Source: Chloroflexota bacterium (GTDB taxonomy: Bacteria > Chloroflexota > Limnocylindria > QHBO01). From it: DNA of 7,896 nt. This document shows positions 1 through 6,431 of the stretch, piece by piece. The stretch's first letter is position 1. The number at the start of each line of letters is the position of its first letter. The notes under the pieces are model-generated. The model was not told where the DNA came from, searched no databases, and worked only from the letters and a program-made list of their open reading frames with translations. Location: contig JAGXHP010000027.1 of NCBI GenBank assembly GCA_024636135.1, forward strand, positions 1 to 7,896, written 5' to 3'. Position numbers and translations under genes: made by a program.

Positions 1-1380
1 ACCGACAACATCGGCGGTGATCTGCGCCCGCGCAGCCGGGCCGCCTACACCTCGCCAACCAACATCGGCATGTACTTCTGGGCCACGCTGGCCGCTCGGG
101 ACCTGGGGCTCATCGGCGCCAGCGAGGCGCTCGAGCGCATGAACAAGACACTGACCACCGTCGAGAGACTCGAACGGCACGAGCCGTCGGGCCAGTTCTG
201 GAATTGGTACTCGCCGCGGACCGGCGAGCTGCTGACAACGTGGCCGGAGCCGCCTAACAACCCGGTGGAGCCGTTCGCCTCCAGCGTCGACAACGGCTGG
301 CTGGCGTCCGCCCTGCTGATGGTCGCCGACGGCGCGCCCGAGCTGCACGATCGGGCGTTGGCGCTGGCCGAGAGCATGGATTTCGGGTGCTACTACGATC
401 CGAACGCCAAGGGTCCCGATGCCGGCGCCGGGCTGATCCGGGGCGGTTTCTGGCTCGCGCCGCAGAGCGCATCGGTCAGCGGTGACTATTGCGGCATGGG
501 CGAGACGGTTGAGTACACCGGACATCACTACGGCGCCTTCAACACCGAGCCGCGCATCGCCAGCTACATCGGCATCGCGCTCGGCCAGATTCCGCCCGAG
601 CATTACTTCGGGGGCTGGCGCACGTTCCCCGACACCTGTGACTGGAGCTGGCCGGAGACCAAGCCGATCGGGGAATGGCGCAGCTATCTGGGGATCGACG
701 TCTTCGAAGGAGCCTACCCCTACGATGACCAGCTCGTGGTCCCAACCTGGGGTGGCAGCATGTTCGAGGCGCTCATGGTGCCGCTGGTGGTGCCCGAGGA
801 AGATTGGGGCCCGGATAGCTGGGCCATCACCCACCCGCTGTATGTCGAGTCACAGATCGAGTTCGGACTGGACGAGGCGGGATACGGCTACTGGGGCTTC
901 AGCCCAGCCAGCGACCCGGCGGGCGGCTATCGGGAGTACGGCGTGGACGCCATCGGCATGGAACCGAACGGCTATGCCGCCGATGTCGAGCGGCTGACAC
1001 TGGTCGACGGTGGTTGGGATGATCCCAGTTGCTACCGGGCGCCACGCCCGATCAGCGCGTACGGGCAGGGCGTGGTCACGCCGCACGCGGCCTTTCTGGC
1101 CCTCGACTTCGACCGCGCAGCATCGCTGGATAACCTCGCCAACCTGGCCGCCGACTTTGAGGGGCTCTACGGCCGTGGCGGATTCAAGGACTCGGTGAAC
1201 GTCGCGACCGGACAGGTGGCGGACCGCTACCTGGCGCTCGACCAGGGAATGATCATGGCGGCGCTCGCCAACGAGCTGACCGGTGACCGCCTGCAGGGGT
1301 ACCTCGCCACAACCCTGGCGCCGGCGCTGGTACCGCTCATGGCGATGGAGGATTTCGGCGCCGGCAGACTCGCCCCGTGA
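1..1380 (+). CDS. Glycoamylase-like glycoside hydrolase, 5'-truncated
   Basis: The reading frame is open from base 1, so the true start lies upstream; 459 residues are visible before TGA at 1378-1380. The protein resembles the glycoamylase-like fold (Pfam Glycoamylase, also found inside cyclic beta-1,2-glucan synthases and related to GH144-type enzymes). Hallmarks in order are TSPTNIGMYFW and AARDLG near residues 17-36, VDNGWLASALL near 96-106, MDFG then YYDP near 126-133, TEPRIASYIGIALG then PPEHYF near 182-202, WGGSMFEALMVPL near 249-261, and YGRGGFKDSVN with LALDQGMIMAAL near 390-423. Such proteins hydrolyse glucan or other oligosaccharides with an (alpha/alpha)6 barrel; the exact substrate cannot be read here. 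Any signal peptide would be upstream of the window. The stop overlaps the sulfatase start in GTGA, so the two are probably co-translated. I am confident of the family but not of the specificity. Confidence 0.85.
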   Translation, partial: TDNIGGDLRPRSRAAYTSPTNIGMYFWATLAARDLGLIGASEALERMNKTLTTVERLERHEPSGQFWNWYSPRTGELLTTWPEPPNNPVEPFASSVDNGWLASALLMVADGAPELHDRALALAESMDFGCYYDPNAKGPDAGAGLIRGGFWLAPQSASVSGDYCGMGETVEYTGHHYGAFNTEPRIASYIGIALGQIPPEHYFGGWRTFPDTCDWSWPETKPIGEWRSYLGIDVFEGAYPYDDQLVVPTWGGSMFEALMVPLVVPEEDWGPDSWAITHPLYVESQIEFGLDEAGYGYWGFSPASDPAGGYREYGVDAIGMEPNGYAADVERLTLVDGGWDDPSCYRAPRPISAYGQGVVTPHAAFLALDFDRAASLDNLANLAADFEGLYGRGGFKDSVNVATGQVADRYLALDQGMIMAALANELTGDRLQGYLATTLAPALVPLMAMEDFGAGRLAP

Positions 1381-2804
1381 CGTCCGCGGGCATCGATTCG
1401 GGCGGTGCGCGCTCGCCCCGCCCGAATATCGTCTTCATGATGGCCGACGATCATGCCTCGCATGCCATCGGGTCGTACGGCAGTGCCATCAACGAGACGC
1501 CCGCCATTGACCGGCTCGCACGCGAGGGGATGCGCTTCGACGCGTGCTTCTGCACGAATGCGATCTGCTCTCCCTCGCGTGCCGCGATCCTGACCGGCAC
1601 ATACAACCACGTGAACGGCGTCACGACGCTTGACACCCACTTCGACGCCCGGCAGCCGACGTTCCCGGGCATGCTCCGCGACGCGGGGTACCAGACCGCT
1701 CTCATCGGGAAGTGGCACCTCGGGCACGGCGGAATCCACGATCCAACGGGGTTCGACTACTGGACCGTCCTTCCCGACCAGGGCGAGTACCACGATCCGA
1801 TGTTCCTGGAGGCTGGTGGGCGGACCGTCGTTCGGGAGGGTTATGCCACCGATCTCATCACCGACCTGGCGCTGGACTGGATCAAGGCGCGCGATCCGGG
1901 CCGACCCTTCCTGGCGATGATCCAGCACAAGGCTCCACATCGGTCGTGGGAGCCTGCAGCGCGACATGCCACCCTGTTCGACGATGGCGAGATCCCCGAG
2001 CCGGCGACGCTGCGCGATGACTACGTGGGGCGTGCCACGCCCGCTGTCGAGGCAAGAATGCGGATGCGCGACCTGAGCGAGGAGGACCTCAAGGGGCTCG
2101 TGCCTCCCGGCCTGACCGAGGACGAGGATCTTCGGTGGCGGTACCAGCGCTTCATCAAGGACTACCTGCGCTGCGTGGCCGCCCTGGACGAGAGCGTCGG
2201 TCGCGTGCTCGACTTCCTCGACCAGATGACCCTGGCGGCCGACACCGTGGTGGTCTATACCAGCGACCAGGGCTTCTTCTTGGGCGACCACGGCTGGTAC
2301 GACAAACGCTTCATGTACGAGGAGTCTCTCCGCATGCCATTGCTGGTGCGCTACCCACGCGAGGTTCAGGCCGGGTCCACGAGCGACGCGATCGTTCTCA
2401 ACGTCGACTTCGCCCAGACCTTCCTTGACCTGGCGGGGGTCGAACCCACTCGGCCGATGCAGGGACGCTCGCTCAGGCCGCTGCTCAACGGCGAGCGTCC
2501 GGCGGATTGGCGCACGAGCATGTACTACCGCTACTGGATGCACCTCGATCCCTCTCACGGCGTCCGGGCGCACCGCGGTGTCCGAACGACGCGCCACAAG
2601 TTGGTCCACTACTACGATCCTCCCCAGGAATGGGAGCTGTTCGATCTGCAGGAGGACCCCTTCGAGATGCGCAGCCTGGACGGCGACCGGGCACATGCAG
2701 CAGCCTTCGCCGAGCTGCGCGTCGCGCTCGATCGGCTCTCCGACGAGGTCGGAGACATCTCACCCACCGCCGATCTAGGCACACCGCGGGACGCGTCGAG
2801 GTGA
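1377..2804 (+). CDS. Type I (formylglycine-dependent) sulfatase
   Basis: This 475-residue protein of the alkaline phosphatase/sulfatase superfamily hydrolyses sulfate esters. The N-terminal PNIVFMMADDH segment supplies the metal-binding D24 and D25. The sulfatase signature CSPSRAAILTG begins at C64, the residue expected to be converted to formylglycine. GKWHLG (K112, H114) and HKAPH (184-188) match the conserved active-site blocks, and SDQGFFLGDHGWYDKR (296-311) carries D297, Q298 and K310 of the metal and sulfate site. The C-terminal GVRTTRHKLVHYY and ELFDLQEDPFEM blocks are the usual sulfatase end domain, and the length is typical. The GTG start overlaps the previous stop as GTGA; the next in-frame ATG codons (1437 and 1440) would remove the conserved PNIVF strand. 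No signal peptide is visible, so the enzyme appears cytoplasmic and would need a formylglycine-generating maturase encoded elsewhere. It may be a glycan sulfatase, given the glycosidases on both sides. The precise substrate is not determined. Confidence 0.93.
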   Translation: MTSAGIDSGGARSPRPNIVFMMADDHASHAIGSYGSAINETPAIDRLAREGMRFDACFCTNAICSPSRAAILTGTYNHVNGVTTLDTHFDARQPTFPGMLRDAGYQTALIGKWHLGHGGIHDPTGFDYWTVLPDQGEYHDPMFLEAGGRTVVREGYATDLITDLALDWIKARDPGRPFLAMIQHKAPHRSWEPAARHATLFDDGEIPEPATLRDDYVGRATPAVEARMRMRDLSEEDLKGLVPPGLTEDEDLRWRYQRFIKDYLRCVAALDESVGRVLDFLDQMTLAADTVVVYTSDQGFFLGDHGWYDKRFMYEESLRMPLLVRYPREVQAGSTSDAIVLNVDFAQTFLDLAGVEPTRPMQGRSLRPLLNGERPADWRTSMYYRYWMHLDPSHGVRAHRGVRTTRHKLVHYYDPPQEWELFDLQEDPFEMRSLDGDRAHAAAFAELRVALDRLSDEVGDISPTADLGTPRDASR

Positions 2805-4648
2805 CGGACATCAAGGGGCCGGCCGCCCGTGCCGATTGGGAAGCTCGGATCGGAATCCGCAGCGATGCTGATGCGGGCCTCGAGCTCCCGGCTCTTGCGG
2901 CTCCCGGTGGCGTTCGTGCCAGCGCTGGCCGGGGCCAGGTGACGCTTGACTGGGAGCCGGTGGTGGGTGCTGCCGGCTACATCGTCGAACGGTCGTGGTC
3001 GCCGGCGGGTCCGTGGGACCTGCTGGTCATCGGTGAGCCTGAGGTCCGACCGGTGCCGCATCCGCCATTCACCGACACGTCAGGCGAGGCCGGGCGCGAG
3101 GCGCACTATCGGATCGCCGCATCAGCGTCGGTCAAGGACTATGACCAGCCGCGTTCCGACGTGGTCGCAGCGACCTCGCTGACCGCAGGTGAGGCGGCCG
3201 TCGAGATCACCGTCGACGCGGCGACCGTTGTCGGTCCGATCGCGCGGCCCTGGCGACCGATGATCGGTGCCGAGCACCTGAGCCAGCTCGAAGCCGGCGC
3301 GGGGCCGGGTGGCCGGGTCATCGGCGCCGAGTTCTCTATCGCGCTCAGAATGGCCCACGATGAGCTGGGCATCGAGGCGGTGCGGGCCCACGCCATCCTC
3401 AATGACGACCTCGGCGCGTATCGCGAGGTCGACGGGCGACCCGTCTACGACTTCAGCGGCATCGACCGCGTCTACGATCACGTTCTCGGGCTTGGCATGC
3501 GCCCCATCGTCGAGTTGGGATTCATGCCGCGCGACCTTGCATCGGACCGCTCCATAACCGTGTTCGAGTACGGCGCCATCATCAGCCCGCCCAAGGATTG
3601 GGACCGGTGGGAGAGCCTGGTTTACGAGCTGGCGTCCCACCTGGTGGATCGATACGGCCTCGATGAGGTCCGCCAATGGGCGTTCGAAGTGTGGAACGAG
3701 GCCAACCTGGAGGTTTTCTGGTCCGGAACCCGGGAGGACTACCTGCGCCTCTACGACATCAGCGCGCGCGCCATCAAGGCCGTCGATGCGCGGCTGGTCG
3801 TGGGCGGGCCAGCATCAGCGGCCGGGAAGTGGGTCGACGATCTGCTCGCCCATTGCCAGGTGAGCGGAACGCCCATTGACTTCATCTCGACGCATACCTA
3901 CGGCAATGCTCCGCTCGACCTGCGACCGATCGCGGCTCGCCACGGCTTCCCCGGCCTTCCGCAATGGTGGACCGAGTGGGGCGCCCACGCCACCCATTTC
4001 AACCCGGTCCACGACTCGCCGTGGAGTGCCACGTACTTGGTGCGTGGCATGGCATCGGCGATGGGGCGCACCGAGGCGCTCGCCTACTGGACCATCTCCG
4101 ACCACTTCGAGGAGCTCGGCCGTGCGCCACGGCTGCTGCATGGCGGGTTCGGTCTTCTCAGCATCGGCAATCTGCGCAAGCCTCGTTGGTGGGGCCTCTG
4201 GATGCTCGAGCAGCTGCTCACCGACCGGCTGGCCGCCTCAATCAGCGGAGACGGCGCTGGTGACATGGTCCAGGCCATCGGCTCGCGCGCCGATGACGGG
4301 CGGATCACGATCGTCGTCTGGAATGGCACGGTCGACGTGAGCAAGGCCGATGGTGACCCGCTGCTTGACCGGGCGGCGGTCTTGCACGTGACTGGACTCT
4401 CGGAAGGCGGTTATCGACTCCGGCACCGTCGCCTGGATGCCGTCCACTCCAACCTGGTGGCCTCGTGGGCCGACATCGGGGGCGGCCGCGAGTGGCCGAA
4501 CGACGATGGCTGGGAGCGCCTCTCGGCACGAGATCACCTCGAAGAATTCGAGCCGGATCGCATGATGACCGCCGATGGCAATGCGCTCGGGGTCACCTTC
4601 CAGCTGCCGATGCCATCGATCTCGCTCATCGAGCTCACGCCTGCGTGA
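2801..4648 (+). CDS. GH39-family glycoside hydrolase with N-terminal FN3-like domain
   Basis: A 615-residue retaining glycosidase of family GH39, which includes beta-xylosidases and alpha-L-iduronidases. Residues about 31-127 form a fibronectin-III-like domain (APGGVRASAG, VTLDWEPV, GAAGYIVERS, then HYRIAA). The catalytic TIM barrel spans about 150-470. The acid/base glutamate is E300 in WAFEVWNEAN (293-302), and the nucleophile candidate is E392 in WWTEWG (389-394). GGPAS (335-339) and STHTYG (363-368) are further family blocks. Residues about 500-613 look like the beta-sandwich seen at the C-terminus of this family. The frame extends upstream inside the sulfatase gene to 2507, but the GTG at 2801, sharing GTGA with the sulfatase stop, is the sensible start because everything before it is sulfatase coding sequence in another frame. 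No signal peptide is visible, suggesting a cytoplasmic enzyme. The signature has Ala where most members have Pro after WNE. The choice between xylosidase, iduronidase or another activity is open. Confidence 0.9.
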   Translation: MTDIKGPAARADWEARIGIRSDADAGLELPALAAPGGVRASAGRGQVTLDWEPVVGAAGYIVERSWSPAGPWDLLVIGEPEVRPVPHPPFTDTSGEAGREAHYRIAASASVKDYDQPRSDVVAATSLTAGEAAVEITVDAATVVGPIARPWRPMIGAEHLSQLEAGAGPGGRVIGAEFSIALRMAHDELGIEAVRAHAILNDDLGAYREVDGRPVYDFSGIDRVYDHVLGLGMRPIVELGFMPRDLASDRSITVFEYGAIISPPKDWDRWESLVYELASHLVDRYGLDEVRQWAFEVWNEANLEVFWSGTREDYLRLYDISARAIKAVDARLVVGGPASAAGKWVDDLLAHCQVSGTPIDFISTHTYGNAPLDLRPIAARHGFPGLPQWWTEWGAHATHFNPVHDSPWSATYLVRGMASAMGRTEALAYWTISDHFEELGRAPRLLHGGFGLLSIGNLRKPRWWGLWMLEQLLTDRLAASISGDGAGDMVQAIGSRADDGRITIVVWNGTVDVSKADGDPLLDRAAVLHVTGLSEGGYRLRHRRLDAVHSNLVASWADIGGGREWPNDDGWERLSARDHLEEFEPDRMMTADGNALGVTFQLPMPSISLIELTPA

Positions 4649-4696
4649 GGAGATTGGGCCGATGTCGGCGCGACGCCGGTCATCAGTCCCGATGCA

Positions 4697-4713
4697 TCGG
4701 CGTCGGATGCCGA
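4697..4713 (+). other. Short GC-rich hairpin in the gap before nirK
   Basis: A seven-base-pair stem (4697-4703 with 4707-4713, including one G-T wobble) closes a three-base CGG loop. It lies about 50 bases after the GH39 stop. No run of T follows, so it is not a standard intrinsic terminator. It could slow or end transcription of the sugar operon, or it may be a chance fold in GC-rich DNA. A second weak palindrome, CGGCG-CGA-CGCCG at 4666-4678, sits just upstream. The rest of the 4649-4868 gap shows no clear promoter boxes, FNR-type palindrome or gene. Confidence 0.2.
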
Positions 4714-4852
4714 GCGCCTCCTGAAGACGCGCGGATGCCACTCGGCACGGTGTGCGCGGGACGAACGGCACTGCCGAATCGGTGGATGGCAGCGGGAAGA
4801 TGCTCGGGAGTGTCGTGCGGCGCTGACGCGTCGGGCGCGTCTCGATGCAGTC

Positions 4853-4858
4853 AAGAGG
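4853..4858 (+). promoter_or_regulatory. Ribosome binding site deciding the nirK start
   Basis: AAGAGG stands ten bases before the GTG at 4869 and is the clearest Shine-Dalgarno sequence in the window. It lies downstream of the alternative ATG at 4845, so it can only serve the GTG. The internal genes of the two operons start at stop/start overlaps without such a site, which fits nirK being the first gene of a new translation unit. Confidence 0.6.
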
Positions 4859-4868
4859 TACCCGACAC

Positions 4869-6431
4869 GTGAGCCTTCCCCGATCCCTCGTCATGTTCCT
4901 TGCCTTCTGCGGCGGGGCGGCCCTGTTTGCGACGCCCCTGCTGCTGGCGGCGATGGCCCTCGGCGGCGACCCAGCCGTGGCGGTGGCGCCAGGCACATCA
5001 GGCGATGCCTCACCGACGGCAAGTGCCGACCCTGGTGCCGCCCCGATCGGCTCCGTGATCCCCGAGCTCACGCCAAAGGCCGATCTGCCGCTGGCACCCG
5101 AGTCGGAGGTCAACGTATCGGTGGCGCCGGACGTCCCTCAGGCGTCAGACCGGACCTCCCAGGCCATCGTCGAGGTGCACTTCGACATCGTGGAAGGGGT
5201 GCAGTCGATCGATCCGGCGACCGGGGTCGAGTACGAGACGTGGGGCTACCGAATCAACGGCGGCGACGATGTCGAGACCGGCACGCCGGGACCCATGGTG
5301 CGGGCGCGCGTCGGTGATGTCCTGCGCTTCACGATCACCAACCTGGCGGACAACACCCACCCCCACAACGTCGACTTCCACGCCGTGACGGGGCAGGGAG
5401 GGGGAGCGGCCGACACGACGGTGGCACCCGGCGAGACGGTGGCCATCGAGGCGCGGCTCCTGTATCCGGGGATCTTCATGTACCACTGCGCCTTCGGCGA
5501 CGTGCCGCTGCATATCGCACAGGGCATGTACGGCGGCATCCTCGTGGATCCCGAAGAGCCGCTTCCCGAAGTCGAGCACGAGCTCTACATGGTCCAGTCG
5601 GAGTACTACACCACGGGCGACGAGGCCGGCACCGTCGAGACGGACCGAGCGGCGGCTACCGATGAGCATCCCGAGTTCGTCGTCTTCAACGGAGCGGTGG
5701 GCTCGCTGACGGGTGACAATGCGCCGCGCATGCAGGTCGGCGAGACGATGCGCATCTACTTCGTCAACGCGGGCCTCAACCTCGACTCGAACTTCCATCC
5801 GATCGGCTCGCACTGGGATGCGGTGTACCCCGAGGGTGCGCTCCTCAATGCGCCGATCCGAGGGTCGCAGACCACGCTTGTCCCGGCCGGCGGTGGAGTG
5901 GTTGTGGACCTCATCGCCCAGGTGCCACAGACGGTGGTTCTCGTGGACCATGCACTGGCGCGCGCGTTCGACAAGGGCGCCATCGGCCAGATCGTGATCG
6001 AGGGCGACGCCAACCCCGAGATCTTCGAGGCCCTCGGCGCCGTCGAGCCCGGGGGTCCACCGCCGTCCGACGCATCCAGCTCGCCGGTGCCATCGGCATC
6101 AAACGGGCCATCGGGCGCCGTGGAGTCGGTCAGCATCCTGGCGGGAAGCGGGACCTTCCAGCCCGATGATGCCGCGGATGAGTTCGCGGAGACCGAGGCG
6201 CAGGGCGACTACAGCGTCAACGTCCTCCGCATTCCCGTCGGGACGACGGTGACCTGGACGAATGACGATCCCGACGCGATCCATACCGCGACCGCCGTCG
6301 ATGGGTCGTTCGATTCCGGGTTCCTCGACCCCGGCGACAGCTTCTCGTTCACGTTCGACACGCCGGGCGAGTATGAGTACTACTGCCTGCCGCATCCGTG
6401 GATGCGGGCGATGATCATCGTCGAGGGGTGA
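4869..6431 (+). CDS. nirK: AniA-type copper nitrite reductase fused to a C-terminal cupredoxin
   Basis: A 520-residue protein that should reduce nitrite to nitric oxide outside the cytoplasmic membrane. A hydrophobic stretch at about 8-32 is a signal peptide or anchor, followed by an Ala/Pro/Ser-rich linker to about 95. Cupredoxin domain 1 has HPHNVDFH with type 1 ligand H166, catalytic D169 and type 2 ligand H171, then YHCAFGDVPLHIAQGM with type 2 H206 and type 1 C207, H215 and M220. Domain 2 has FNGAVGSLTG (273-282), catalytic H310 in SNFHPIG, TLVPAGG (336-342) and type 2 H361 in LVDHA. The C-X7-H spacing and these blocks match class II (Neisseria AniA-like) enzymes. After a Pro/Ser linker (about 393-417), residues 418-520 form a plastocyanin-like domain with type 1 ligands H472, C506, H509 and M512, likely an in-built electron donor. 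An ATG at 4845 is possible, but the Shine-Dalgarno site favours GTG 4869. The stop overlaps the next gene as GTGA. Confidence 0.92.
   Translation: MSLPRSLVMFLAFCGGAALFATPLLLAAMALGGDPAVAVAPGTSGDASPTASADPGAAPIGSVIPELTPKADLPLAPESEVNVSVAPDVPQASDRTSQAIVEVHFDIVEGVQSIDPATGVEYETWGYRINGGDDVETGTPGPMVRARVGDVLRFTITNLADNTHPHNVDFHAVTGQGGGAADTTVAPGETVAIEARLLYPGIFMYHCAFGDVPLHIAQGMYGGILVDPEEPLPEVEHELYMVQSEYYTTGDEAGTVETDRAAATDEHPEFVVFNGAVGSLTGDNAPRMQVGETMRIYFVNAGLNLDSNFHPIGSHWDAVYPEGALLNAPIRGSQTTLVPAGGGVVVDLIAQVPQTVVLVDHALARAFDKGAIGQIVIEGDANPEIFEALGAVEPGGPPPSDASSSPVPSASNGPSGAVESVSILAGSGTFQPDDAADEFAETEAQGDYSVNVLRIPVGTTVTWTNDDPDAIHTATAVDGSFDSGFLDPGDSFSFTFDTPGEYEYYCLPHPWMRAMIIVEG

Noticed and set aside
1227..2696. 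489-residue open frame on the minus strand, antisense to the sulfatase
   Set aside because: It lies opposite a clearly conserved sulfatase, has a composition typical of a GC-rich shadow frame, and shows no recognisable motif.
2507..2800. Upstream extension of the GH39 frame (98 extra residues)
   Set aside because: This stretch encodes the conserved C-terminal sulfatase blocks in another frame, and the extension is Arg-rich with no domain. The GTG at 2801 fits the GTGA pattern.
4736..4747. Small inverted repeat TGCC-ACTC-GGCA
   Set aside because: A four-pair stem is expected by chance in DNA this GC-rich, and no T-run follows it.
4845..4868. ATG start for nirK giving eight more residues
   Set aside because: No Shine-Dalgarno sequence precedes it, whereas AAGAGG is well placed for the GTG at 4869. 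It remains possible but less likely.
4465..4872. Plus-strand frame spanning the GH39 end and the gap before nirK
   Set aside because: Half of it lies within the GH39 gene in another frame, the rest is Arg/Cys-rich with no motif, and it has no ribosome binding site.
5145..5951. 268-residue minus-strand frame antisense to nirK
   Set aside because: It is His/Arg/Val-rich shadow sequence opposite the conserved copper-ligand region, with no motif of its own.
6398..6427. Earlier GTG start for the membrane protein
   Set aside because: It would overlap nirK by 34 bases and add a charged ten-residue tail. The GTG at 6428 repeats the GTGA junction seen at the other genes.
4869..6431. Laccase-type multicopper oxidase as an alternative to nitrite reductase
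   Set aside because: The HCHxxxH-type trinuclear copper motif of laccases is absent, while catalytic D169 and H310 and the AniA-type blocks are present.
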